64,000 bases of DNA from Miscanthus floridulus (GCF_019320115.1 NC_089586.1:1771388-1835387); one strand, 5' to 3'. Shown: positions 10,740-22,959, counted from the first letter of the stretch. Translations and numbers: made by a program. The notes: a model not told the origin generated them from the sequence alone.

Positions 10740-13700
10740 TATCTTTGGGTCTTCTTTTGTCCAGAAATTTTAGGCTTTTCCTTAAACCCATGCTAGCTAC
10801 ATGTTCTCTGAACACGTTGGGTGGTAAGCCTTTTGTAAGCGGATCCACAAGCATCTTTTCTGTACTTATATGCTCAAGACTTTATGACATGATCCCGGAC
10901 TTTATCTTTCACAACAATATACTTTATGTCAATGTGTTTGGCAGCATCACTTGACTTATTGTTGTGAGCATACTGTACTGCCTGATTATTATCGCAGTAT
11001 AACTTTAGTGGTCTATAGATGTCGTCAACCAGCTTCAAAACCGGGTATGAACTTCTTTAGCCAGTTCACCTGCCCTGTTGCCTCATAACACGTTACAAAC
11101 CCGGCATACATTGTGGACGATGTAGTGACAGTTTGCTTTGAGCTTTTTCATGAAATAGCTCCTCCTGCGAGAGTGAATTCATATCCAGACATGAATTTTC
11201 TATCATCTCTCGCATAATCAGAATCTGAATATCCTACTATATGGAGTGAATCAGATCTTCTATACGTCATTATGAGGCCTTTCATTCCTTGCAAATAACG
11301 CAAGACTTTCTTTACTAATTTCCATTGTTCTGTTCCATAATTGCTCTGGAATCTGCCAAGTAACCCGGTAACAAATGCCAAGTCAGGGCGCGTACATACT
11401 TGAGCATATTGCAAGCTTCTGATAGCTGAAGCATATGGAACCACTTTCATTTAATCGATCTCATATTGGTTTCTAGGGCATTTAAAATCCCCATATCTGT
11501 CGCCCTTGACTATATGAGCAGGTGAGGGACTATATTTATGCATACAGAATTTCTTTAAGATCTTTTCTATGTATACCTTTTGTGACAGTCCTTATACCCC
11601 TTTACTTGAATCTCGATCCCTAGAACGAACGAAGCTTCACCAATATCTTTCATATCAAATTTTAAGGACAAAAACTTATTTGTCTCCAGTAGTAGACTGA
11701 CATCACTACTAGCAAGTAAGATATCATCCACATACAAGACAAGGAAGATAAACTTCTCATTCTTAAACTTTGCATAGACACAATTGTCCTCTACATTCTC
11801 TTTAAAACCCAAAATACTTTATTGTCTGATCAAACTTCAAGTACCACTATCTTGAAGCTTGTTTAATCCATAAATGGATTTCTTTAGGCGGCATCACATT
11901 CGTTCTTTTCCTTACATAACAAAACATTTCGGTTGTGCCATGTAAACATTTTTCTCCAAGTCCCCATTGAGAAATGTCGTCTTTATATCCATCTGATGTA
12001 ATTCTAAATCATAATATGCCACTAATGCTATTATGATTCTGAAGGAATCCTTACATAAGACTGGAGAAAAGGTCTCATTGTAATCAATTCCTTCTCTTTG
12101 CATAAAGCCTTTTGCCATAAGTTGTACTTTATATCTCTCTATATTCCCTTGGGAATCAAGTTTTGTTTTGTAGACCCATTTACAGCCTACTATTTTAGCT
12201 CCTTTAAGAATTATCTTCAAATCCCAAACTTTATTGGTATTTATTGATTTTATTTCATCTTTCATGGCCTCAAGCCACTTTGATGAATGATCGCTTCTCA
12301 TGGCTTCTTCAAATGAGGTGGGATCATCCTCCATTTAAAATTTTTTAGTGTTGTACACTTCATAATCAGTAGGAATAGCTAATTTTCTAACTCTTTGAGA
12401 CCTTCTAGGGGCCTTCACATTTGGCATATCTTCTGTTTGAGGCTACTGTTGCTCCTCCTCATGTGTGGCAATAGGTTCTATAGGATCCTGAAGAACAGGT
12501 TCCTCATCGTCATTCATTGTTGTCACAGGTGGGATAACAATAGGTGCTGACACCACAGTATCTAACACTATCGGTGCAGCAACAGCAGGTAGTGAGAAAA
12601 ATGGCTCATGAATCATTGGAGTGGGCGTATACACCCGTTTCACTTCAAGGTCAATTTCTCGAGCTACCATGCTACCCCTCATCAATTCATTCTCTAGGAA
12701 GACAACGTGTCTCGTTTCCATAAACTTTGTATGTCTCTCTGGACAGTAGAAAACAAAAAACTTTTGACTTTTCTAGGCAGCCAAACAAATGGCAACTTAC
12801 TGTTTTAGGATCTAACTTCCTAATGTTTGGGTTAAATACTTTAGCCTCAGCAGGGCTCCCCCACACACTTAAGTGTTTAGTGAGGGTACTCTTCCTGTCC
12901 ACAACTCATACGGTGTTTTGGGCACCGACTTACTTTGTACTCTATTGAGAATATAAATGTCAGTTTTTAACGCCTCCATTCATAGGCTCAACTGTAAGGT
13001 GGAGTAACTTATCATACTACCCACCATATCCATCAGGGTACGATTGATTCTTTTAGCTACTCTATTCTGCTGAGGTTTGCCCGGTGTAGAATACTAGGCT
13101 ACTATGCCATTCTTTTAGGGTATGCCCGTAGTACTCCTCCACGGTTAGATCTGACTATCTTAATCTTTAATATCTTAAATTTATCTAATGCTTCTGTTCT
13201 TTCTTTGATTGGATAAATGTAGACATAACGGGAGTAATCATCTATGAATGTTATGAACGAATTATTACCATCCACACTCTTTACAGGAAACTGACCACAG
13301 ATGTCTGTGTGAATAATCTATATGTGCTTCGTTTGGCATCTTTCTTAACTTTCTTTACATACTTTTGTTTTATGCATTCTCTGCATTGTTCTAAATCTGA
13401 GAACTCTAATGGAGGAAGAATATTATTCTTAACTAGTCTTTTATTCCCCCCTCAAAATATAGCCTAAATGATAGTGCCATAATTTCGACGACGCATCGTG
13501 AGCTCTCTTATACCACAATTTCCAGATTAACTTTATGTCACCTACTGCTTTATCAGTTGGGTAGCATATGTGTTTTGAAGAGCCAGTGAATTGACTCTTT
13601 ATTCTATCGAGGTACTCGGTGACCGTGTCACACTCTAGGATTGAGCCCACAATTACAGGCTCAATCGTGTTCTTTATCACAGCCAAAAATTTCTTGTTGG

Positions 13701-13950
13701 CAGTAACCCTCTTCCTATGCTCAAAGTCATAGGACATCTTTTGGGATTCAAAATCCCTCTCTTTAGTTGCCCAAACGGCTTCATCCTCGTTTGTCTCCCT
13801 CACCGGTGCCACGGGCTCTGTGGAACATGGTGAGGTGACTACCCAGTCCACCTTAGACAAGATGAAAACCAGGTCAAACATTTTCTTAACATAAAAATAA
13901 CACCATTTGCATGTCTTGATTCCAACGTTGGTCAAAATCAAAACATACAA
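10740..13950 (-). pseudogene. Copia gag-pol remnant of copy 1
   Basis: Frames on the minus strand follow copia order. 13441-13950 joins a gag piece ('EYLDRIKSQFTGSSK') directly to a GAG-pre-integrase piece ('SSKLWHYHLG'). 12687-12902 is the integrase C-terminal part ('WGSPAEAKVFNPN'). 12443-12721 is a spacer. 11912-12334 is the RT N-terminal part ('CKWVYKTKLDSQGNIERYK', 'HQMDIKTTFLNGDL'). 11567-11812 holds the RT catalytic 'LYVDDILLAS'. 11148-11450 covers RT/RNase H ('YAQVCTRPDLAFVTGLL'). Many stops and frameshifts separate them. The nucleocapsid knuckle and protease are missing. Confidence 0.88.
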
Positions 13951-14088
13951 TTGTTCGTATACACTAATTCTATATCACCGTTGGGCAAAAATAGAATTAA
14001 TGCATAAATCATTAACTTTTACAACTGTTCTTATACACTGATTTTACATCACCGTTGGGCAGAAGTAAAATTAATGCATAAATCATTA
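13947..14088 (-). repeat. 74-bp tandem repeat, about 2 copies (copia copy 1)
   Basis: Two units contain 'atgcataaatcattaa' and 'caccgttgggca'. In each unit an inverted pair flanks 'caccgttgggcaraa' and can form a short hairpin. The same array has four units in the copia copy at 52 kb. Confidence 0.8.
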
Positions 14089-14369
14089 AAATTATGATAT
14101 TGTTATTAACAACGTTGGTCAGAAAATAACAACATCATAATCATGTCAAATCTCTTTTTTTCCAATTAAATACCACATTGGTTCAAAATAACTAGACAAT
14201 AAACAATTTCTTTAGCAGTGGAAAACGTATACTCAATTTCTTCAATTTTATCCACAGGGAAAAATTACTTTTTCTATTTTATTTAAGCCATTAATCAATT
14301 TCCAGGAAATAAAACCTTTACTGGAAAATGAAAAACGAAAAATGACTCAAATGCTCACTATTCTTTCGG

Positions 14370-15620
14370 CCCGGCCGTCAAAACAGCCCAGCCCATCTGC
14401 CTTGCACGACGCCCGGCCACACCCAGGCCGCAACCTGGGCCTGGGCCGGCAAAGCTGCTCAGCCGCGTGCACCCGCCTAGGCCGTAACGTTGGCCCGCGC
14501 ATCTAGCGCCGTTGGAGCCGATCGGACGGCTACGCGGCGTCTTCGGGCGAACAAAAACCGTGGTCGCGGCCTCCGACCGGAAACCCTAGGCCATTCGCAC
14601 TCTCTGCTTCTCTCTCTTCTTCGCCGCTCTCTCCTCTCTCTACCTCAGCGCAACCAGCAGCGCCCGAGTGAGATGAGCGGCAAAATGGTGGACGCAGCGA
14701 GCGAGCGACAGCCATGGCGCCGTCGCCGACCCCTCGCCGGCGCGCGTGCTCCCCAATGGGTGAGCACGCCGCCGTCGAGCGGCCTTGGCTGCAGTGCCCC
14801 CTTGGCCGAGCCTAGCAGAAACATCTCCCCCACCCCGGCTCGGCCCTCTTCTCCCGCGTCGGCGAAGGGTTCGCCCGGTGCATGGCGAGGTCTCTTTCCA
14901 TTCTCTTCCTTTTCTTCTTCCCCTTCGGATTTGAGTTATTCTTCTCTTTTCCGAACTGGTGTGGGAAATTAGGGTTTGGATCTTCTTTTGATCGATTCTT
15001 TTCTATTTATACCGAATCTTTGTCTTCCCCTTCTTCATGCGAGTTAGGGTTAGGGTTCGGTTGAACCCTATTCGTGTTTTCTTTTGGTTTGATTCGAGAT
15101 CTGTGAGATTATCCCCTTCCCCTCTTCCCCTTCTTTTCTTTTGAATCTGCTTCTTTCTACGGATTCAACCGATTGGGGTACTAGGGTTAGGGTTTTGGGA
15201 TTTGCACTTTTCTTTTGATTTCTTTTCTTTTTGGAGTTCATCCGAATCGCTTCCCTTCCCCTTCTTCATGCAAGTTAGGGTTAGGGTTCGGTTGAACCTT
15301 TTCTTTTGATTTCTTTTCACGGTTTTGATTCCGATTGGGATGAGGATAGGTTAGTTCATCCGAATCGGGTTCACTGTTGTTCTTCCCCTTCACCCAGTTA
15401 GGGTTAGGGTTGGGGAACCACTGTTCTTCTTTCCTTTTACTCCTTTCCTCAGATCCAAACTAGATCTGTTATGTTCTTGCCGTGCGCCGGTGAGAACGGC
15501 GGTGCGGCCTCTTTTCCCCGCGCGGTGGCGGTGGTGACCGGGGTTCCAGTGACGTCCGCCACCCTCGGTCCCTTTTCTCTTTGCTTTTAACCGGTTAGGG
15601 TTAGGGTTACACACTGACAA
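14370..15620 (-). other. Untranslated GC-rich leader of copia copy 1
   Basis: Between the 74-bp repeats and the primer-binding site the element has GC-rich sequence plus repeated 'ttagggttagggtt' runs. Long frames here on both strands lack homology to known proteins; the same leader occurs in inverse orientation in copy 2 (52600-53860). Confidence 0.6.
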
Positions 15621-16067
15621 CCTTGCTCTGGTACCATTGTTAGGATCATGGTGTACCTTTCTGTGTAACCGTAGATCCGGGTAAGGCTCCTCGCCTTAGC
15701 GTAGTTGGGCCGCAGCAACGTAGACGCCAAGTTCGCCCTGGATGCCGCCTCGCGGACGCCGGTGCTCAGCACGGTGGTGATGAGGCGAGGTGGCGATCCA
15801 GTGGACCGGTGGAGACCCTGCAGAGGCAACGGCGGTGTGGTGGGGCATCCCGTCGCTGGCAGCACACTGTAGATCGGATTAGGGTTTCTATCGGTGGGAT
15901 CATTGCGGCTCAGACCAACCTCGTGATTTGAGCCGTGATCCCCACCTATCTTTATATGTGCTGTGCGACAGGGGCCCACCAACCTATTAGGGTTGGGCGC
16001 CCCCGATCAGGGCGCAGAGGCAAGGGCCCAATAGACCATTGGGTCTATTGGTGGAGATCAACTAACA

Positions 16068-16826
16068 ATTTAAGGATAAGCTGCCAAGGTATACATCCAA
16101 AGATCCTTCCAAGGTATCCACTTAGATGTTCTTAGTTTCCATTGCTTGTTGCTCTTGGCAGCTTACTAATGTGACTTGTGTGAAATCTGAAATCGCTAGA
16201 AATTCTGTCTACCAGTCTGATTTCTCTCATAGCACAACGTATAAACTACTGATCTGTGTGGCCATTTATAGCACAAGGATTTGCCATCTAGAGGGCAATG
16301 ACATCCACAAGACAAATGATCCTCACATCAGGGCATGAGCGATCTGGCTTCCTATTCGCGCCGTGCTGCCCCGGAAGGTAAATCTTGCATCTACATTTTG
16401 ATGTTAACAAGTGGACTTCTTGATGGATATTTTCAATAAAGACAATACATAAATGGGAAATATAAGCATCTCGATTCTTTTAGAATCAGCTACTGTGTTT
16501 GTGCATGGGCAAAAAAGTGAACTGAAACTTCTTCTGAGCTCTTGGAATGGAGCATCACACCATGGTCAATAATACTATTATATCTAATATCCAAATTCAC
16601 TTCGAAGGTGACTGGAGTGAGGGAGAGTCCCTGGAGGCGCTATGCCAACCTTTCTTGTACCCTTTTTTTATATTATTGTTCTGAGAAATTGTATCAATGG
16701 GAATTTAACTTCTTTCATATTTAATGTAGACTGCAGCCAATTTTGTTGGCGAATTTAACCAAGTGAATAGAAATGTTTTAGTCTGCTGGTTCATCAGGTT
16801 TCATGTAGACTGACTTTATGTTTCAG
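16068..16826. other. Non-genic DNA right of the copia insertion
   Basis: Continues the sequence interrupted at 10165. No gene supported; one exon-like open segment ends in a possible donor near 16378. Confidence 0.4.
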
Positions 16827-16930
16827 GTTCTCTGTTATCAGTCACAAGATTGGCTTAGTGGTCTCAGATGCCCTAGTGAGATTGATCGACATAGCTGAGC
16901 ACGACCTGATTGAAGGCACAAGGCACTTTG
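16827..16930 (+). pseudogene. Exon-like segment, unidentified
   Basis: A 104-nt block lies between a good acceptor ('ttatgtttcag') and a donor ('gtatgc') and is open in a frame reading 'ISHKIGLVVSDALVRLIDIA' and 'EHDLIEGTRHF'. This looks like real protein sequence, but I do not recognise the family and no joining exons are evident. It may be another captured gene fragment in the segment that ends at 18147. Confidence 0.35.
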
Positions 16931-17196
16931 GTATGCTTCCTCTGTTTCGCCTTATGGTTAAATTTTGTCTTTTCCTGTTCTTATCACAACCATGAATCTG
17001 AAAACACAATTATCTAGGTTTAAGCATTCTTTTTTTCCCTTCTTACTGACCATGGATCCTCTATTTCTTTTTCTTTATGTTTTTATCCATACCACCGTTG
17101 CTTCTCTGATGCATCAGTGATCGATCCATTTTTAATTATCTATGATTATTGTCAATGTATAATTATCTCTAATTACTGGTTTTGGGGGCAACTATT

Positions 17197-17321
17197 AAAC
17201 TTCCGAGGGAGCGGTACAGAGCACTTGCGGGAGTATCGTGCGGCTTTGTAATTTCAAGCTCTCCGACTCCGACCTTAATACAAATGATGCGCTAACCTTT
17301 CGCATATTTGAGAAAAAAAAA
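17197..17321 (+). mobile_element. Short non-LTR retroposon with poly(A) tail
   Basis: About 125 bp ending in 'cgcatatttgagaaaaaaaa', flanked by the 12-bp direct repeats ggggcaactatt (17185-17196) and ggggcaattatt (17322-17333), one mismatch. The 3' end is the same type as in the insertion at 37455-37627, so both probably came from one LINE or SINE family. Confidence 0.65.
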
Positions 17322-17333
17322 GGGGCAATTATT

Positions 17334-18117
17334 GGTTGATGCAGTGGTGTGCAGTCTGATCTGGTGAATATTTCCATGCAGCTTGGCATGTGTGCGACCA
17401 CCACACACAAACATCGGAGTACCTGCAAGAGGAGGTCAGGAGCTGCGCATGGAGTAGCAACGGAGGGCAACTAACCGGCAAAACAAAGGATACCCTTGTT
17501 TATAAGACTAAAGGATTGATTGATTGTTAGAGCATGATGGATGGACTATTTTTGAAAAAAAAAATCAAAAGTGGTTAACTCTGATAGATGGAATGTAATC
17601 TTGAAGCCTTTTATTGTTTTTTATTGAAAATTAGCTATTTAACATTGGACTTCGTGTATCAATGCTTTGACATTTCTTTCATGTCGACTACATAAATGTT
17701 TGTAGCAAATGGTACATGCTTTGGCATGAACTAGGTATTGATCTGTGTGTTGCTATGGTCACAAAAATTTTGTAAGAAACGATATAATTAAGAACATTTG
17801 ATAAACAGATTATAATGAATACAACCTGTTTTTTCGAAATCAGCAGAGATCAGTGCCTTGGATCATCAGCGATATTTTTGAGGAAGCAGAGCAATGGATC
17901 ATAGCCGGGTACAGATCCTTGTTGGCGCTCCGGCATTGTTGATCCTGACTGTAGCAAATGTTTCATGTAGTTGGAAACTAATGTAGATATTTTTGGTCTT
18001 GTGCAAGCCTGGCTTGCTACTTGGACTTTCTGGTTATTTATTCTCCCTAATTTTCATTTTAATTCGTCATGCAACAAACAAATGTTTTAGTTATGTTATT
18101 TCATCCAAAATTTACAA
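17334..18117. other. Non-genic stretch left of the Helitron-like end
   Basis: AT-rich, no supported gene. Confidence 0.45.
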
Positions 18118-18147
18118 GCCCGTAGCAACGCACGGGCCAATACCTAG
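18118..18147 (+). mobile_element. Helitron-like 3' terminus
   Basis: Contains the hairpin GCCCGT (18118-18123) and ACGGGC (18132-18137) around loop 'agcaacgc', then six bases and CTAG (18144-18147) followed by T. A GC hairpin about 6-12 nt before CTRR with insertion next to T is the Helitron 3' signature, and 'cgtagcaacgcacggg' is common at grass Helitron ends. A matching 5' TC end was not found, so the element's length is unknown. It could include the fragments at 7368-9072 and the nested copia element. Confidence 0.6.
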
Positions 18148-18900
18148 TGCCAAAATAAGTATCTTACCATGGACAACTAAACCTGCCTATATCCAAAGTG
18201 AACAGGAACGGGCTCAATGTTTGGGAAACTAAATGTAAAATATGAATGTCTCTTTGGTGGCTGCCACGACTATGAGATTTAAAGGCTCTAAAAAGAACAC
18301 ACGCACTCTGACCTGCAGAAAGAAGCAACGCTAGCATATGGCAATCTCTCATCTTGCAGTATTGAGACAATAAAATACTAAAATTATGTTATGTTACTCG
18401 ACAATAGTAGTAATACAAGCAATCAGAGTCACAAATATTCATAACTGAAATCAGTAAGGTGATTCATTAATCATTACTGATTGCCAAAATATTACTCGGC
18501 ACCAGCAGTATAGAGGAACTACTCAGCAACAACAGTATTCAAGCTGTCAAAGTCATAACTGCACCTGTTTCACCCTTCTCACATCCGTTCTACACCATAA
18601 CTATACAGAGGAACTACTAATTTCTCAAACTAAAAAGATCACGTAACAGTTATTCATGGTGCTTAAAATTGTAGAGAGGCTATACACGGTTCAAGCTATA
18701 AACGTAGAGAAATCGTAGTCACCATAATACTATGTACCCTCAAGCAGGGAGCTAGTAAGCCGCATACCCCTGGGTCCTCAAGCAGAGAACCAGGAAACCT
18801 CACCCTCCTTCAGGCAAAACTGACATAATGATTGGTTAGGACTAGCCGCTAAGAAAGCAGCAGACAAGAGGAAACCATGACAGAGCAGAGCTTTCTCAGC
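18148..18900. other. Region downstream of OSD1
   Basis: AT-rich sequence between the Helitron-like end and the OSD1 stop codon; it should hold the 3' UTR of the minus-strand gene. No other gene seen. Confidence 0.5.
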
Positions 18901-19785
18901 TCATCGCATGGACATCAGGGTGTGCCTCTGGATGATCCTCTTGGAAGGCTGAGCGGCCTTCGGAGTTTTCTTCAGGTTACGCCTCACCATCTTCTCGATC
19001 TGCTCTATCGAGCTGGACAGCTTCTTCTCCATGAGATCTGCAAGAGCTGGATCATTTGGTTTGGATGGAGTGGCCTGCAAGGAGCAGTCAGATGGAGTGG
19101 CCTGCAAGGAGCTGGACAGCTTCTTCTCCATGAGATCTGCAAGAGCTGGATCATCCAAAGAAGTTGCAGGGCTTGCAACAGCTTGACCTCCCTCAGTTGT
19201 TGGCACCTGTGCTGGAGTTATTGGATCCACAGATTGGGAAGAATCTTCTGTCCACAGGATCTGCTGCTGAGCTGCAGCATTCTGCAGACGATTTCTCCTC
19301 TCAATTGCCTGCAAGTTGCAGTTATACATCAGTAGATTTCGAGGGGAACACTATGCACGTCTAACATCTAACAGAATTGCCTGCAAGTTGCAGTTATACA
19401 TCAGTATATAACTTCTGGTAATAAATTAAAAGTAATAGGCAAGTAAGCACATATGGGGTCAGTGGTCAGCCTAGAAAGTAACGAACACAGATTTTCTGAA
19501 CATAAAGCTAAATTTGCCTTAAATCTAATCACTGCCAATATTGAAAGCAATATTGCCTCTTAAAAGGGAACTAACATCCATACTCCAGAGGATACTTTAA
19601 AAGCATTTCAGTTGAACACTATTATATCAGCTATCAGTAGTTTCAACAGTTCCAATATCAACAAATACAACTCGCATAGTCCGTAACGGTGTATATAAAC
19701 AACAGCATAAAGATGCTTCCATAACATAAGTTATGAAGATGATAAAACCAGTAAAAATTCACCAGATGAAATTCTTGCAAATATC

Positions 19786-19817
<32 letters not shown>

Positions 19818-21012
19818 TTACGACTGCAAATATCCTGAATAGACTGGTCATATAAAGCTTAAAACTGAAGATGAAGTCAAAATCTATACTATGAATCTTT
19901 ATAGGAATCTCAGTTTTAATAGGCCACGTTAAAATGAATGGACATTTCAGAACAACCAAGAAGACAGGCCGTTGCAAATAAGATCCTCAGCAGCTGAAAT
20001 GGCAAATTGTCAATTAATTTCTAAACATGATCCTGTATTCAGAGAAATTTCTACACCATCAACAGCCTGAAGTGTGCAACTTTTTAGTTGCAGTGCATAG
20101 TTTCTACAACCAAACAAGTACAGTAATTTAGTAATAACGCAAAGGAACATCTATTATGATCCGTTAAATATTCAAACTCTATAACAAGGGGAATGGGATA
20201 ACATTAAGTCAAAGGGAGAATAATAAATTTAGATTTAACTAACTGAATCTTTCTGTAAATTTAAGCACATCTAAATTGTCAGGCACTTAAACTGAATATA
20301 GCTAGATGCAAGTAAGACAGAATAAAAGAGTGTTAGCAATGCGTTGTAAGAGTATTATTGCTATGTTATATGGAATTATAAGAATCTTTTGCTATGACTT
20401 GCTGCACCAATGATAAAATCCACCTGTATATATTTCTCATTCTATGTCATCAAGGCAGCTAACATAATTGGCATATCCTATTGTATTATAGAATAATAAT
20501 GTACAAGGCTTAACATTTTGAACACCAATTACCAAATCTACTCCATAGCCTATTTTGTTGATCACTAACCAGGCATTCTGAATACAATGACTGAGAACTC
20601 AAACATTGCAACACTGTAGCATATTATAAACTATAGAGTACAGTTCATACACCAAATACAACAACATGGAATTAGACATTATCAGAAATGGTGATGGTGT
20701 GCACGGAATTCAGAGAAGAACACATAAAACAGCAAGGAAATAGTCCACCACCTTGACGATTGATTTGATATCACGGAGTGGGGTCCTTGGGTACCAGTCA
20801 GGCAAGGGGCTCCTCCTCTTTGGTGCAACCCACACAGCTCCCACTGGTGGCACATTCTCCTTGTTGCTTGACGGTGACAGGGCCTGTCGAGCCCGCGGCT
20901 TGACAGCACCTTTCACCAGCACAGCTCCTGGCGATTCTACTCTCCTGATAAAGAACCCACCACCAGAGATGTCGGCGAGAGCCGGCCTGCTGGCAGTCCT
21001 CACTTCATGCAT
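18901..21012 (-). CDS. OSD1: OSD1/GIG1/UVI4-like APC/C inhibitor
   Basis: The predicted product (222 residues) matches the plant OSD1/UVI4 family, nuclear proteins that inhibit the anaphase-promoting complex and control entry into meiosis II and endoreduplication. Coding exon 1 is 20752-21012 (87 codons, phase 0, donor GTGGTG); coding exon 2 is 18901-19308 (acceptor 'aacttgcag'); the intron is 1443 bp. Visible motifs: KEN box at residues 51-53 (SNKENVPP), RxxL degrons at 67-70 and 76-79 within 'RSPLPDWYPRTPLRDI', and the C-terminal Met-Arg tail (MSMR) typical of the family. The start 'MHEVRTASR' corresponds to the family's usual N-terminus. Residues 140-154 (DPALADLMEKKLSSS) are repeated at 173-187 through an in-frame 99-bp duplication. 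The acceptor region is also duplicated. Introns in the 5' UTR (21013-21700) are likely but unresolved. The assignment to OSD1 rather than a paralogue is by overall wording and length. Confidence 0.9.
19011..19154 (-). repeat. In-frame 99-bp tandem duplication in OSD1 exon 2
   Basis: The 45-bp block beginning 'agctggacagcttcttctcc' occurs at 19011 and again at 19110, offset 99 bp (33 codons). A smaller 26-bp repeat ('gatggagtggcctgcaagga') lies within the linking sequence. The duplication keeps the reading frame. Confidence 0.9.
19303..19406 (-). repeat. 72-bp tandem duplication of the OSD1 intron acceptor
   Basis: 'aattgcctgcaagttgcagt' occurs at 19303 and at 19375. On the gene strand this gives two identical 3' splice sites ('aacttgcag' then GCAATT) 72 nt apart. 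Confidence 0.85.
19786..19818. repeat. (TG)n(TA)n microsatellite
   Basis: A run of TG followed by TA dinucleotides inside the OSD1 intron. Confidence 0.9.
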
Positions 21013-22326
21013 CTTGTAGTTCTGGAAGAAGTGTATATAACCACATTAGTGATGCAAGAGGCCAAAGAATGCATAATCAGATAAACAAATGAACCCTGAA
21101 ATCACAGAATTTCTTACAGTTGTTCTGGTCTCTGCTCTTTCGTATTCCTGGTGCCCTGAGTCCTGTTGCTCTTCTCCTGGATCTACAAAAGAATTTGCAA
21201 GAAATTTTCGGATGAAGCTAACAAGCAGAATTCAGGAGGACGCATGAAGAACTAATGCACCAAAAATCTCCTCACCTTTCTATTTGTTCCCGGCCTGGCT
21301 TCTGCTCTTTCACTACGACTCTAAGATGCCTACCTGCAAGAAAGAAGAAACGCAGAGAAGACCAATGTATAAGCATCAATAGCACGAAGAAATTCCCTCA
21401 AGAAACAAGGTAATCATTTTAATCCGCGACGGTTCTACTCATAATCCCACCTCAATCCTCTACCACCAAGGGATTACACATAAAGAAGCCGCGAGACATG
21501 TCTGAAGAAAGCAATTTGGGAGCGAACCAACGGAATCAGCCCAAGAACCAACCAAATTCCCCAACCGTTTCGCGATTCTCACCTCGGATAGATTCCCACA
21601 GCTCCGTACCCCGCACGGCAATCCTTACCCTTCTTCAGATCTGCAAGAACAAGACCAGAGGAAAAACTCATCACCAAACCGCTCGGGAAACTGCAACCAA
21701 ACAACCACTTCCAAATCCTCCAAACCGAAAAAAAAAACTCACGATTTGCTCGGCTCCTGCCCAGTCCGCTTCGATCCTATCCCCGCAACGACTATCCCTA
21801 CGATACAACCCCGATTCGGGTGGAATTTCTGGGTAGATTTCCTAGGGTTCGTGCCTGGTGCTACTACTGCTGTGTTTTGGTTGGGGTTTGGCCGTTGGTG
21901 GAGGGCGGCGCAGGCGGGGCTTTTAACGGGTTCGAAATTCGAAACTGGCGAGGGCCGAAGGACACGATGTGCTGTGGGCCGAGAGCAGCTTCCGGACGTT
22001 CATTTGTTCGAATAGGAGTGATGGACGGGCAGGATGGTTCCGGTGTATGAACCTGGTGCATGTAGTGTGATGATTTCGAACTTTTTGACCGTTGACATCG
22101 GCTCTGAAACCTTCATTTTGATTAGATTATTGTTATATTATATCTCCTCAGCATGATCAGCGGCAGATACCATTTTCAACATCCGAAATTTAAGCCTCAC
22201 TTATCTGTTTTAATTCAGTTGAAATTTTCCCGTTGATCATTTTAATTTTAAAATTCAAAATTCACGACCAGGCTCTCTTTTTTTATTAATAAAAACAGTG
22301 AAGTCCAAAGGGATTTAGGCCAAGAA
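21013..22326 (-). promoter_or_regulatory. OSD1 5' UTR and upstream region
   Basis: Upstream of the OSD1 ATG on the minus strand. Several candidate splice sites and pyrimidine-rich tracts fit 5' UTR introns up to about 21.7 kb, and GC content rises near 21.75-22.0 kb as at a promoter. No conserved box can be assigned with certainty. Short plus-strand frames here have no recognisable homology. Confidence 0.4.
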
Positions 22327-22395
22327 GCCCGCTTGTTCGGCTTTTTTTTTCCAGCATGAACAGTGCATTTTTCATACCAGCCGAACGGGGCCGTT
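22327..22395. mobile_element. Small hAT-like MITE remnant
   Basis: About 70 bp with 'cttgttcggct' and 'agccgaacggg' as inverted ends. Confidence 0.45.
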
Positions 22396-22959
22396 TCCTA
22401 CTTCAAATTTATGTACCCTTTTGTACAAATTGGCATGTGATCACAGATTAGAGACACCTGATCTAAAATTTGATCTAAATTTGGAACGAGCATGTTTGAG
22501 AGCTTTGGTCTTCTTTCCCTAAGGTAAAGTACATTTTCAACTTTGAACTAAGAAATCGTACAGTGGACGCCCTCCAACTAGCAAAATAGTACACAATTAG
22601 TCATCTTGTTGACTTTAAAGGTGATTATTTTATTTTATAATAAGTATAAAAATCTTGTTTACTATGTGCAAATTCATAAAAATTTTAATTTACATTATAA
22701 AAAATGTTCTTGATTTGTTTATGATTCGAGATTGTGTGGGATCGCCAGAAACTACAAACATTCTTCATCGCATTGGACGTTGCGGTCATCACAAGCATCC
22801 AACTATGTAAAAGGAGGCAAGATAATTTTTGGGCATGACATTTGGAGAAAAGAGAGTTGTTCTCAATTCGGTCGTCATATCAGATGTTGGTCTTGAATCG
22901 AGAATGAAGAACAGCTTGGCTGGAAGCTATAACATGTCATTTAGACACGAGGTTCGAAA

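Larger units (their letters stand above)
10166..16067 (-). mobile_element. Complete but decayed Ty1/copia element, copy 1
   Basis: LTRs lie at 10166-10587 and 15638-16067, both bounded by TGTTAG...CTAACA, and the element is flanked by the 5-bp direct repeat ATTTA (10161-10165 and 16068-16072). In minus orientation it reads LTR, primer-binding site (15625-15636, complementary to initiator tRNA-Met with one mismatch), GC-rich leader, 74-bp repeats, a gag/pre-integrase remnant, integrase, RT and RNase H remnants, a polypurine tract (rc of 'ttcccccttgatc' at 10588) and LTR. By eye the two LTRs differ by about 16 substitutions plus an 8-bp indel, roughly 4%. No intact ORF remains. It is related to the element at 52144-58298. 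Confidence 0.92.

Noticed and set aside
14490..14972. 160-residue ORF in the copia leader
   Set aside because: Lies in the untranslated leader, with counterparts on both strands in copy 2, low complexity and no domain.
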